Positions 1 to 10,801 of a stretch of DNA of 64,000 bases are shown one piece after another; the stretch's first letter is position 1; each line of letters opens with the position of its first letter. Where the stretch lies: contig JAKOGI010000534.1 of the NCBI GenBank assembly GCA_029747015.1, positions 470,960 through 534,959 of the forward strand, in the 5' to 3' direction. The notes beneath the pieces are model-generated. The model did no database searches. It was not told the origin of the DNA and saw only the letters and a program-made list of their open reading frames with translations. The stretch is from Carnegiea gigantea (Eukaryota > Streptophyta > Magnoliopsida > Caryophyllales > Cactaceae). Made by a program: the position numbers and the translations under genes.

Positions 1-561
1 TGCTCAAGTCGCTGAAATCCAAGCACATCCTCTAAGTCCCTTTGGGTTTTTTAACTAAGACGACATTCGAGATCCACTCCAGGTATTGGCATTCCCAGAT
101 GAATCCTGCCTCTAGTAGCTTCTGCACCTCCGCGGTTACCGCCGTGGCCCGTTCAGGGCCCATATGTCGCTTTTTCTAGACCATGGGTTTGTAAGTAGGA
201 TCAACGTTCAGCTTGTGCTCCATGACGGTGGGGTCAATGCCGGGTATCTCTTCGGGGCCGAAGGTAAAGACATCACGGTACTTTTGTGAGAGTGCGACTA
301 AGGAATGTCGGGTAGGAGCCTCTATCTCGTTACCCAACTGGACCGTGCTGCAGGGATGTCCTTTGTCAAGTGGGATTTGCTCGATGCCATCTGCAACCTC
401 CGGGGAGGTCGTTCTGGTTCAGCCGAGGTCAGCGTATGTATGACCAAGGCTTCAGCCGTAGGAGGAGGTGGCCCAAACCGTGGCCTCTTGTCCGGCGGTG
501 GAGGTCCGGCGACCCCTCCTTCGGTCGTCCTCTCTACCAGCGACCGAATGCTAATGAGATA
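1..561 (-). pseudogene. Decayed Ty3/gypsy (Tat-lineage) pol fragment, start of reverse transcriptase
   Basis: Read on the minus strand, this shows the entry to a Tat-type reverse transcriptase. There is a stretch with PGIDPTVMEHKLNVDP, then GPERATAV, EVQKLLEAGFI, the EWISNVVLVKKP motif and finally a CLDFSDL-like box near the left edge. An in-frame TAG sits where the usual KW of KWRMC would be (about 29-31), and a further break lies around 177-182, so it is not translatable. It is the downstream half of the element whose gag-protease lies at 6885-9165; E1 (562-6884) splits the two. The rest of RT, RNase H and integrase lies outside the window. Confidence 0.85.
557..561. repeat. Target-site duplication AGATA, left copy, of element E1
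   Basis: AGATA immediately precedes the TG of the 5' LTR and recurs directly after the CA of the 3' LTR at 6885-6889. A 5-bp duplication is the size expected for Ty3/gypsy integration. It joins the two halves of the interrupted minus-strand gypsy element. Confidence 0.9.
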
Positions 562-2961
562 TGTTAAGTAAAAAATCATGCATCGTTTTATTAATTATTT
601 TGATTATACTTTACACATTACTGCGTCTAATTTACTTTATTTTATATATTTTCCAGGATAGACATTAATAAAATAAAAAGAAGAAGACAAGACGTCGAAG
701 CTCTGACTTTACAAGATTTGCTGAAAAGACGGTCCAATAATAATTTATGGAAAATATTATTTTCATGATTATTTAATTGGACTAGGGTTTCAAGAGTTGG
801 AATAAGGCTAGAGATCTTGAGGGAGAAGAAGTCTAAGGAAGAGAGGAAGGAAACCCTAATATACTAAACCTAACATCCTTCACTTCCTATATATAAAACC
901 CACAGCAGCTTTAGCCCTTCCCCATCATCCATGCATCCCCTCATACGACCATCACCATCTTCCCTACGGCATCCCCCTTCTTCATCTCATCATCTTTCTC
1001 TCACCTCCATACATCCCACGCATCACCATCATCCCCTTCGTATTCATCATCAAGCCCCCACGCATTCACCCTCCTCTATACCCATAAAAGCCCAACACCA
1101 ACGCCACTTCTCCCTTTACACAGCAGACAATCATCACCTTTCATGATCATCACGACACCACAACCATGAACCCACGGCCAAGGCCATCCTCATCTCCCAC
1201 TCATCATCATCATCTATCATCAAACCCTCCTTTTCATTTTTTGTTTTGTTTATTTTATTTTATTTTGTTTTACTTTTTTTTGTTTAGTTAATTATTAAAC
1301 ATGAACACTTTGGAATTTTGTGATTTTATTTGTAATATGAGTGAGTAATTCCTTTTTACTTAGTATAATCTTCTTGAAGTCATGCTAAATTTACTATTTT
1401 GAAACAAGTCTTATGCTTTATTGCCTAGTTGATTCATATTCATGATTCTATAGCGATTAGCGTTTATCGTTTATGATATTCGTGTTAAATTAATTAGAAT
1501 GCATGCTAATGAGTTTAATACGATTTCGATTGATAGTTTAAAAGACTATAATACGTAAAAGTTATAGTTTTTTATGCTTAGGTATCACCCTAATTAATCA
1601 TGGATGGCTCAAACCCATCTCTTTTAATTAGGTAATCGCTTTAAGTCTTTGTTAAATCGATTTGCTGGTAAATTGATTACAAAGTGTTAAATGATATTTT
1701 TCTAATTCTTAATACTCTAGTTTGATTAAATTCTTGCGCTGGTGTGAGGGTTATCAAAACTAGTAGGGTTTATATTAGGGCTGGACCTAATTAAACTAGA
1801 ATCTAAGGAAAAACGGGGAAGAACCGCTGGTGGATGTCTTCTACAGTTTAACTCATGAATGAAATTAACTTGTGTGTTAATGATAAATATTAATTTGCAT
1901 GGTGGATTGAGATTATACTAAGTATCCTTCATAAATTTGACAATTTTTGATCATTATTTGTTGCTTAGAGTTAATTTGATTAGTTTGTTAATTTTTGTTC
2001 TATTTTTATTAGCTTCAATATAATTTCAATCGACCCCCCCAAAGTATAGTCTTTTAGGAGTGTCTAGGTATTTTTAGATAGTTTAGATTTTGATTTTTAG
2101 AGTGGTTATAATTTTAGATTGATTTATATTCAGTTTTCGTATTTAATTACCGGCTTGTTAGAAATTAGACTAAAAATAGTTATTTTTGTTCTTTTTCGAT
2201 TTCTATCAGTTCCTAGGGTTTATTTAGTGTCCTAGTCTGCCCATATTTAATTTCGTAATTTTTGGAAGTTATTTGATAATTTTTCAGAATTATTTTGAGA
2301 AATTGATAAGTGCAGGTTTTTAGGTTATTAATTCTGAAAATTTCGATTTTTAATTTTAATTCACGATTATTAGGTGTTTTTAAGTCCAGAAAATTGTGTC
2401 CTAGAATTAGGGTAATTTTTGTGTTTATTTTCATATTTATATTTATGCAGATTATTTTATTTCTAATTTCAGATTTAATATTCTGCATTGATTTTCTGTG
2501 GTAATTTTCTGATTTGATTTTTCTGGAATTATTTGGACACAATTTAGGAGTTATAAGATACCTAAAGAATGATATTTTAGGCTACTGTTTGACATTTTCA
2601 ATATTTATTTTCTGATTATTATTTGCTGTTTTGATTTTTAATTAGAATTTCAGTTACTATTATGATTTTATTTTTCTAGATTATTTAGGAAAGCGTTTTA
2701 TTGTTTTCTTTCCAGAATATAATCCAAAATATTTAGGAGCATCATTAGGTGTTTTTTCCATATTTTTATTCATTATATTTTAACTATTTTAGAATTATTA
2801 AGATTAGATTTAATAAATTGAATTAGTAAAATCATTTAGGGTTAAGCTAGCCTTTTTAAAACAATCATTCCTCGTGGATCGATCCCTACTTTCCTATACT
2901 ATAAAAAAGTATTTAATAACCGAAGTAGTGGTTAAATTTGTAGCCCTCGACAAGCTTTACA
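562..2961 (+). repeat. E1 5' LTR (2400 bp)
   Basis: It starts TGTTAAG and ends CTTTACA and is nearly identical to 4476-6884. A TATA box (CTATATATAAAACCC, about 888-902) is followed by a pyrimidine-rich leader full of CATCACC/CATCATC, a likely R/U5 region. The 931-1146 frame over this leader (His/Pro/Ser-rich) is base-composition driven and I do not call it a gene. A C-run followed by AAA lies at about 2033-2043. Confidence 0.92.
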
Positions 2962-2966
2962 AATTT

Positions 2967-2984
2967 TGGCGCCGTTGCCGGGAA
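2967..2984 (+). other. Primer-binding site of E1, complementary to tRNA-Asp
   Basis: TGGCGCCGTTGCCGGGAA lies 5 nt after the 5' LTR. From knowledge of plant tRNA-Asp(GTC), whose 3' end pairs with TGGCGCCGTTGCCGGGGA, this is a 17/18 match. tRNA-Asp priming is typical of Athila-like gypsy elements. Confidence 0.85.
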
Positions 2985-3095
2985 AGAAAATTAAATTGCT
3001 AGTTTACTTCAATTTAATTTTGCTACTTTTATTTGTTTTATTGTAACTCTAGTTTTTTTAAAAAAATTTTATTCTTTTTAGATTTCAAGGAGTGT

Positions 3096-3254
3096 ATGAA
3101 ATTAAGGAGTGGTAAGGAAATTGGAGAGAACAAAGAACAAGCATTGAAAGCTGAAAACAAAGAGAGTTAGCCTGACCTAGTAAGTTTTAGGGTTAAAGAG
3201 ATTAATGCTGAATTATTGGAAGAGATCCAACTAGAGGATCCAGGAGTTTCATGA
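3096..3254 (+). pseudogene. E1 residual gag-pro ORF, spliced-like fusion of first and last codons
   Basis: The ATG at 3096 begins MKLRSGKEI, the Athila-type gag start also seen at 42326 in E2 (MKLRCGKEI). After codon 35 (...FRVKE, ending 3200) the frame goes directly to INAELLEEIQLED and TGA at 3252-3254. The same C-terminus closes the E2 protease ORF at 44547-44600. The two blocks stay in frame. A TAG at codon 25 (3168-3170) now interrupts it. The product would have no gag or protease domain. The junction at 3200/3201 matches a GT-AG splice of the E2 sequence. Confidence 0.8.
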
Positions 3255-4458
3255 AGTCGAGCCAACGACTATAAACAAAGGCTCTGGTTGGGAGGCAACC
3301 CAACGTTTTTAGGGAAGTATCCATTTAATTTTGCTTTTATTTTCATTATTTTCATCTTTTTGCATGCATTAGGGACAATGCATGAATTAAGTGTGGGGGT
3401 GTACATTCTGCGTTTAATTCCTGCAGTTTTTATTCTTGAAAAAAAAATAGAAAATCAAAAAAAAAAATTTTTCTTATAAATAATGCATGATATGAGTTTA
3501 TGCTAGGCTTGCTTGTTTAGGAAAAAAAAAAATTTTTTTTTTGTTTTATTAGCTATTTTGTAGTTTATTCTTTTATAAGTGAAAACTTCTAAGCATGATA
3601 GTTATCCTTTAGAGAAGTTTGAGTTGATCATCATACATCTTCTTAATGAGTAACTCTCTTGATTATCCATCTTATCTAGTCATGTAATATATTCGATTTA
3701 GAGGCAATAAAATGACCTGGCCCATCTTCTAGACTATTGAATTAGTTGAATAATTCATTAAAATTGTGATTTTACTTGTCTATACAAAGAAAGAAAAAAA
3801 AAAAAAAGAGTCAAAGTTGGAAATGACAAGTACCCCTTTGAGGCATGCGCTACTGGGTGCTACCCTTTGAGGCAATACTGCCACTAGAAAGCTTGCTTCC
3901 CATACTAGTGAATCAATAAAATAAATAAAAGTAATGATGAAAATTAAATGTTTGCTCCCGCACCTCTATTCGGGTGAGTGTGAGACAGGGAGTGCTTAAT
4001 TTCTAAGACCCTATATGGGCCTCGAATATGTGCGAAAGTGGAGTTTGAAAAAAAGAAAAAGAAGAAGAAGAAGAAAAATAAATACAAGGCAAGTTTAGAA
4101 TCAATATCAATGAGTCATTCTTTCTAGTTCAACTGTCATTCCATACTTCAACTTTTCTATCGTAAATGTTTTAGGCCTCTTGATCGGTGTATGCATGCTT
4201 AAAAGAGTTGGATAATTATTGATCTTGTTACTTCATTATGAAAATGTTGTGAGGTTGATGAATAAACTCTCTAAGGATAGTTGAATGTTTAGCAGGTATT
4301 CACTTATTGAAGGAAAAACGAATCAATTCAATAACACTGTTTTTCTTAAGCAAGCCCTAACCTAGTATGAATATCATAAGTATGCATGACTTTATAAGAA
4401 AAGAAAGGGTAAGTTTTAGGTCAAGTCTAAGATTTCTTTGCACGAAGACGTCCAAAGT
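3255..4458 (+). other. E1 non-coding 3' domain conserved with E2
   Basis: About 1.2 kb without coding capacity, alignable by eye to E2 44601-45717. Shared landmarks in order are a hairpin GTTGGG-AGGCAA-CCCAAC (3287-3304), a PPT-like AATTAAGTGTGGGGG (3385-3399), the repeated phrase CCCTTTGAGGCA (about 3833-3873) and a purine-rich run (about 4050-4083). Conservation between two separately inserted copies that differ in coding content suggests cis-acting functions such as packaging or priming; that is inference. Confidence 0.7.
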
Positions 4459-4475
4459 CTAAGTGTGGGGGAATT
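4459..4475 (+). other. Polypurine tract of E1
   Basis: CTAAGTGTGGGGGAATT directly abuts the TG of the 3' LTR, the position required for plus-strand priming. An almost identical motif occurs internally at 3385-3399 and, in E2, at 43942-43958 and 44731-44746. Confidence 0.85.
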
Positions 4476-6884
4476 TGTTAAGCAAAAAATTATGCATCGT
4501 TTTATTAATTATTTTGATTATACTTTACACATTACTGCGTCTAATTTACTTTATTTTATATATTTTCCAGGATAGACATTAATAAAATAAAAAGAAGAAG
4601 ACAAGACGTCGAAGCTCCGACTTTACAAGATTTGCTGAAAAGACGGTCCAATAATAATTTATGGAAAATATTATTTCCATGATTATTTAATTGGACTAGG
4701 GTTTCAAGAGTTGGAATAAGGTTAGAGATCTTGAGGGAGAAGAAGTCTAAGGAAGAGAGGAAGGAAACCCTAATATACTAAACCTAACATCCTTCACTTC
4801 CTATATATAAAACCCACAGCAGCTTCAGCCCTTCCCCATCATCCATGCATCTCCTCACACGACCATCACCATGTTCCCCACGGCATCCCCCTTCTTCATC
4901 TCATCATCTTTCTCTCACCTCCATACATCCCACGCATCACCATTATCCCCTTCTTATTCATCATCAAGCCCCCAAGCATTCACCCTCCTCTATACCCATA
5001 AAAGCCCAACACCAACGCCACTTCTCCCTCTACACAGCAGACAACCATCACCTTTCACGATCATCACGACACCACAACCATCAACCCACGGCCAAGGCCA
5101 TCCTCATCTCCCACTCATCATCATCACCTATCATCAAACCCTCCTTTTTATTTTTTTGTTTTGTTTATTTTATTTTATTTTGTTTTACTTTTTTTTGTTT
5201 AGTTAATTATTAAACATGAACACTTTGGAATTTTGTGATTTTATTTGTAATATGAGTGAGTAATTTCTTTTTACTTAGTATAATCTTCTTGAAGTCATAC
5301 TAAATTCACTATTTTGAAACAAGTCCTATGCTTTATTGCCTAGTTGATTCATATTCATGATTCTATAGCGATTAGCGTTTATCGTTTATGATATTCGTGT
5401 TAAATTAATTAGAATGCATGCTAGTTAGTTTAATACGATTTCGATTGATAGTTTAGAAGACTATAATACGTAAAAGTTATAGTCTTTTATGCTTAGGTAT
5501 CACCCTAATTAATCATGGATGGCTCAAACCCATCTCTTTTAATTAGGTAATCGCTTTAGATCTTTGTTAAATCGATTTGCTGGTAAATTGGTTACAAAGT
5601 GTTAAATGATATTTTTCTAATTCTTAATACTCTAGTTTGATTAAATTCTTGCACTGGTGTGAGGGTTATCAAAACTAGTAGGGTTTATATTAGGGCTGGA
5701 CCTAATTAAACTAGAATCTAAGGAAAAACGGGGAAGAACCGCTGGTGGATGTCTTCTACAGTTTAACTCATGAATGAAATTAACTTGTGTATTAATGATA
5801 AATATTAATTTGCATGGTGGATTGAGATTATACTAAGTATCCTTCATAAATTTGACAATTTTTGATCATTATTTGTTGCTTAGAGTTAATTTGATTAGTT
5901 TGTTAATTTTTGTTCTACTTTTATTAGCTTCAATATAATTTCAATCGACCTCCCCCCCAAAGTATAGTCTTTTAGGAGTGTCTAGGTATTTTTAAATAGT
6001 TTAGATTTTGATTTTTAGAGTGGTTATAATTTTAGATTGATTTATATTCAGTTTTCGTATTTAATTACCGGCTTGTTAGAAATTAGACTAAAAATAGTTA
6101 TTTTTGTTCTTTTTCGATTTTTATCAGTTCCTAGGGTTTATATAGTGTCCTAGTCTGCCCATATTTAATTTCGTAATTTTTGGAAGTTATTTGATAATTT
6201 TTCAGAATTATTTTGAGAAATTGATAAGTGCAGGTTTTTAGGTTATTAATTCTGAAAATTTCGATTTTTAATTTTAATTCACTATTATTTGGTGTTGTTA
6301 AGTCCATAAAATTGTGTCCTAGAATTAGGGTAATTTTTGTGTTTATTTTCGCATTTATATTTATGCAGATTATTTTATTTCTAATTTCAGATTTAATATT
6401 CTGCATTGATTTTCTGTGGTAATTTTCTGATTTGATTTTTCTGGAATTATTTGGATACAATTTAGGAGTTATAAGCTTATATACCTAAAGAATGATATTT
6501 TAGGTTACTGTTTGACATTTTTAATATTTATTTTCTGATTATTATTTGCTGTTTTGATTTTTAATTAGAATTTCAGTTACTATTCTGATTTTATTTTTCT
6601 AGATTATTTAGGAAATCTTTTTACTGTTTTATTTCCAGAATATAATCCAAAATATTTAGGAGCATCATTGGGTGTTTTTTTCATATTTTTATTTGTTAGA
6701 TTTTAATTATTTTAGAATTATTAATATTAGATTTAATAAATTGGATTAGTGAAATCATTTAGGATTAAGCTAGCCTTTTTAAAACAATCTTTCCTCGTGG
6801 ATCGATCCTTACTTTCCTATGCTATAAAAAAGTGTTTAATAACCGAAGTAGTGGTTAAATTTGTAGCCCTCGACAAGCTTTACA
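4476..6884 (+). repeat. E1 3' LTR (2409 bp)
   Basis: It starts TGTTAAGC and ends CTTTACA, followed by the TSD AGATA (6885-6889). It has the same TATA box (about 4800-4813) and CAT/CAC-rich leader as the 5' LTR. It differs from the 5' LTR by scattered substitutions and small indels, for example a longer C-run at about 5950. Confidence 0.92.
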
Positions 6885-9165
6885 AGATAGCATTCTCGGG
6901 CCGTCCGCTGATTTCCTTGCATTATGCCTATGCTTCCATCATCTGCCTCAAACTAAAGTTGAAGCAAATATGGGGCAATGACGGCCTTTACCTTGTGCAG
7001 GGTAGGCCACCCCAGGATGACATTATAGGTCGTGGGCACATCAACAACCAAGAAGTCTACTTATAGGGTTTTTACCTTAGCCTTATCTCCAAAGTGCAAG
7101 GGGAGACGGATCATCCTGGTGGGGTTTACCTCTTGTCCCCTGAATCCCAAGATGGGGTGGACCAAAGGGATGATTTCCCTCCTCAGATATTTCAATTTCT
7201 TCAGGCAATCCCATGTGATGGTGTCGACGGAGCTTCCCATGTCGCTAAGGATTCTCTGCACAATGGCGCTAGCCACCTTCATTTCTACCACCAGCAGATC
7301 ATTATGAGGGGAAGTGAAGCGTGGGCCTTCTTCTCCACTGAACCCCATTGTAGGCACCGTAACTCGGCTAACTTGCTCAGTCGTGAGGACCTATTGGGCA
7401 CCTCGAAGCTGAGCCTTCTATGCAAACTGAGTGATGCTTTCTGCATATCCACCGGCGATAGTGGCCACTATATTCGTAGAGCATTCCTCGTCTCGGGCCT
7501 CGGGCCGCGCGGGTTGGCGCTCCTTTCGAAGGAAGCGCGGGCCCCTCTTCAAAAACTGGTCGATCTGACCCTTATTTGCCAGTTCGTGAAGGGGCTTCCT
7601 TAGCTTCCGGCATTCAGCCGTCGTGTGCCTGTTTTGCTCGTGGAACTCGCAGTACTTCCGCGCGTTATGGGGCTTCGGCGCTGAGGACATCGGGGGTGGC
7701 CTTTTCAGCAAGAGATGACCTCTTACCTCCATGAGGATGCTTTGAGGGTCCGCAATGAACTGAGGGTTGACGTTCTCCAGTCGTGGCCTCCTATCTCCTC
7801 GGCTAGGATTCCTCTTGATGGGAACCTTAGCCTTCTTTGGGGCATCCGCGCCCTCATCGCAGATTCAGTGGCATGGATGAAGTCAGCAGCTTTCCTGAAT
7901 GCCTTTCCTAAGGTGGTCCTATTTTGTTCTGCTAAGGAAAACTTGAACTGTCTGCTCTTCAAATCATTTAGAAAGGAGGCGTATGCCACGCCGTCCTCCA
8001 AATTGGGGATCAAGACCGCCTCCTGATGGAAGCGCTGACAAAGTCGGCCAGGGACTCTTGCAGGGCCCCTGCTTAATCTTAGAGAAGTGAATGCTGGTTC
8101 GCCTCTCCTTGTGGCTGGCGATGAATTAGCTGACAAACCCATCAGCCAAGTCCTGGAAACACGAGACACTTCCTGGTGTCAAGCCGTTGAACCAGGACTG
8201 CGCTACCCCCTTCAGGGTAGTAGGAAAGAATCGGCAGTACGCGGCATCATCTACATCCTGGACCTACATCTGTGCCTTGTACACCCCAAAGTGTTTGTCC
8301 GAATCCGTGGTCCCGTTATACAAGTCCACGGTCATCTTCACTTTCCCGTAATGCGGAGGATTGACAATCTTTGCGCTAAATGGAGTGGAAAAAGGGATGG
8401 GTCCTAGCCCGGCGGCCGTGCCGGAAACCTTAATGGGAGTCTCCGGGCGCCTTTCTACCTCCATTACCGACGTACTCCTCTGGGGAGGACCAACCCTTGG
8501 GGATCTAGGTGGAGTTCGGTTACGTTGGTGAGACAGCTGGCCATTCCTCTCCCGAAGGGGACTCCAAGTGCGTTCGCGATCAAAACGACGTTCTGGGGCC
8601 CGCCGTCGTTCAGAAGCTTCCCCTCGAGGTCTGCTCCTGCTTCTCAAACCAGGCAGTCTGTCCGGAGTGCGTTGCATACGACGTTGAAGCCGTGGTTGAC
8701 TTTGCAAGCCATCCATGGCTTAGGCGGTGACTATGTTGGGCATTGGCCCCAATGGAACGGTCTCGGTTCTCTCCCACGACCACCCATCTCTGTTAGGATG
8801 AGGGGCCTCTCTCATCACCTCACTGCGGCGGGGGACACCATGGTGGTGTGCCTATGGGAGGTCTCGCAACCCGTGGTAGGCACGTACTCGAAACGGGGGA
8901 GAGGCCTCGCGAAGCTTGCGGCCTTCACCGTTTTCTTTACTTGCTCTGAGACTTGTTGCATTATGGTGTTGGTCATGGTGGACATAAAGTTATTGAGTGC
9001 ATCCACCGTGACGTAGGCTTCTCGCCGGGTCGGGCATTGCCCGACCGACCGGGGGTCTGCCCGAGAACTCTCTGAAGCGTCCTCGGCCTCGAGAAGGGTA
9101 GGGGCTTCCGTTGCGGGCGCTTTATCTCTCTTAGTTCGTGCTTGCGTGGTTTCACTGACCACCAT
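6885..9165 (-). pseudogene. Tat-lineage gypsy gag-protease polyprotein, broken
   Basis: Read right to left: the N-terminus starts at about 9165 (MVVSETTQARTKRDK). An Arg/Pro-rich stretch and a gag core with QSWFNGLTPGSV follow, then the CCHC-like EFHEQNRHTTAEC (about 7640), then a protease starting HNDLLVVEMKV. The aspartic protease motif reads SDMGSSVDT where the family has a D-[ST]-G triad, so the residue after the catalytic Asp is Met. ILGWPTL further on is the usual flap-end motif. Several frameshifts and stops separate the frames (breaks near 8723, 8260, 8100, 7730 and 7400). The sequence is cut at the E1 insertion and resumes at 1-561. GC content is visibly higher than in the surroundings. 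Confidence 0.85.
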
Positions 9166-9179
9166 TGCTCACCGCTCTC

Positions 9180-9197
9180 TCCCTACAAACGACACCA
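9180..9197 (-). other. Probable primer-binding site of the Tat-lineage gypsy element
   Basis: The minus strand reads TGGTGTCGTTTGTAGGGA, a short distance after an LTR end in ...AAAACA. The TGGYGYCGTTTGT start resembles the PBS region of Tat/RIRE2-like elements. I do not assign the tRNA. Confidence 0.55.
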
Positions 9198-9201
9198 AAT
9201 C

Positions 9202-9670
9202 TGTTTTCGAAACTTCCCGTGCGATGGTGGAGATGACGTGTGACGAGAGATCGGGCTTATGTGATGGCACATGCAGATCAGCTAACGGTCCTCTCCTCCC
9301 GTGCCGGACCTACAAAAAAGGCACCCTCAGGTTGTGGTCCGAGGAAAGCCTTTCCGATTGTCAAGTTAAAGGAGGGTTCAAATGAGAGATAAATGCAGTA
9401 AAGAGAGAGAATGTAAAGGAAATTATGTTAGAGTGCCCATCCCTTTTCCGAGGTGGCTAAGTGAGTATTTATAACTCCCGTAGCAAAGGGTAGGATAGTA
9501 ATCTCATGCTGAGAAACCCCCAAAGTCTTGCTCCGTTTGGACCCCTGGTGGGAGCCTCAATGGTCCCGCTAGGGCCTACTCTGCCTAATTGAGCCTGACC
9601 TGCGATTGGAATTCATGGGCCTTCCCAAGAGAACCATATTTTCCGGATTAAATTTCATCTTGCATCATTA
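9202..9670 (-). repeat. 5' LTR of the minus-strand Tat-lineage gypsy element (outer end uncertain)
   Basis: The inner end is fixed by the PBS: on the minus strand the LTR ends ...CGAAAACA at 9202. A minus-strand TATA-like GTTATAAATACTC lies at about 9465-9478, upstream of a GC-rich leader. The outer boundary near 9670, where composition drops to AT-rich, is a guess because the other LTR is outside the window. Confidence 0.55.
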
Positions 9671-10801
9671 GGAAGGTAGATAAAATAGCGATCCAACTAA
9701 CACATAGGTTAGCGATCCAAGCAAGGTCAATCCCTATGCAATCTATTGCTAACTACTGCATTGCCCACAAAAAAACCAAAAAAATGCGATCTCTTTCTGT
9801 TTTTACTAGTAAATTGTGGTTCCACTTTTAACTGTTTCTTGTAATTGTTTGGTGACTTTCATGTTGATTTATGCCCCAATTATTAGAAAAAAGAATATAA
9901 TAGTGTCAAATCATTTGAATCTTGTTGTTATCTTGTTGTTTTATTATTGTCATTAATATAAAGATTGGTGTTGGTAAATGTATATCACACTTTTTGGAGC
10001 TATATCAGCAAGTATATATTAAAACATTAATATTGACAATATAAAAAATATATACACATGCACAATAAGAGCATGTGATCCCAAAAACATATAAGAAATT
10101 GCCGATAAAAGTTATAATTTATTTTGCCTAAATTTTAGAACAATACTTAACATTTTAAAAAATTTCTCACCTGTTTAAATCATGTATAATTTATCTACTA
10201 ATCTAACTTCCATCCCTAGAAAACGAAAAAACGTAAATTCGTTGAAACAAAAATCAAGTTTTACGTACCACAATCGGGACCCGATTAAAAAAAAAAATCA
10301 AAATTTAAGTGACGCATGCGACAAATATAAAAATTTAGCAACAAAATTAACAAAACTAAGACATGGGTGGCAAAATTGACAAAAGCTGAGACTCGAGTGA
10401 CAAGCGAACCATTTTAGTAGCAACAAGAACTCGGAGAGGGGCGGCGGTTGGAAGGGAGCACAACAACCAGCAATAAGAATTAAATCTTCAAATAAAATGT
10501 CAACTATATTGATCCCTTCTCTGTTAACAGCTATGGAAAAGTTGTATGCAGCTTCGTTACAGTGAGAAAGAATGCCGAATAAACCAACAAATTTTGATCT
10601 GAGATTCACAAGTAAATTAGAAACACAAAACTTCTTTTTGTAAGTTAAACAAAAACAACCAAAAAAAAAAAAAAACCTAGAAACTAGTGGCAGCGGCATT
10701 ATCATCCTTGACGAAGGTAAGAATTATACAGGAGAAAGGGAGAAGGAAGATATTATCTACCCAATGGAGGAGGCACCAGATCTTCTGCCACCTCAAGTCA
10801 G
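9671..10801. other. AT-rich intergenic DNA and 3' flank of the MYB gene
   Basis: No coding sequence is supported. The part next to 10802 should contain the MYB 3' UTR (minus-strand transcript), but no clear polyadenylation signal was identified. Short open frames here are A/T-rich and resemble nothing. Confidence 0.6.

Larger units (their letters stand above)
562..6884 (+). mobile_element. E1: non-autonomous Athila-like LTR retrotransposon lacking nearly all coding sequence
   Basis: This is a complete LTR-internal-LTR structure of 6323 bp with TG...CA ends and TSD AGATA. The internal region is only about 1.5 kb. It holds a tRNA-Asp-type PBS, a 53-codon remnant joining the first 35 codons of an Athila-like gag to the last 17 codons of the gag-pro ORF, a long non-coding domain and a PPT. 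No RT, RNase H or integrase is present. A by-eye comparison of the first ~350 bases of the two LTRs gives six differences, all transitions, so it is younger than E2. It must have moved using enzymes supplied in trans. The internal region looks like the spliced form of E2 (see findings). Confidence 0.88.

Noticed and set aside
931..1146. His/Pro/Ser-rich open frame, repeated at 4845-5213
   Set aside because: It lies in the CAT/CAC-rich LTR leader of E1. The two LTR copies differ in length of the frame, and the E2 LTR does not keep it.
2213..2542. 109-residue antisense frame found in both E1 LTRs (also 6131-6460)
   Set aside because: It is present only because the LTRs are duplicates. It is Asn/Ile/Lys-rich from AT-rich DNA and not kept in E2 LTRs.
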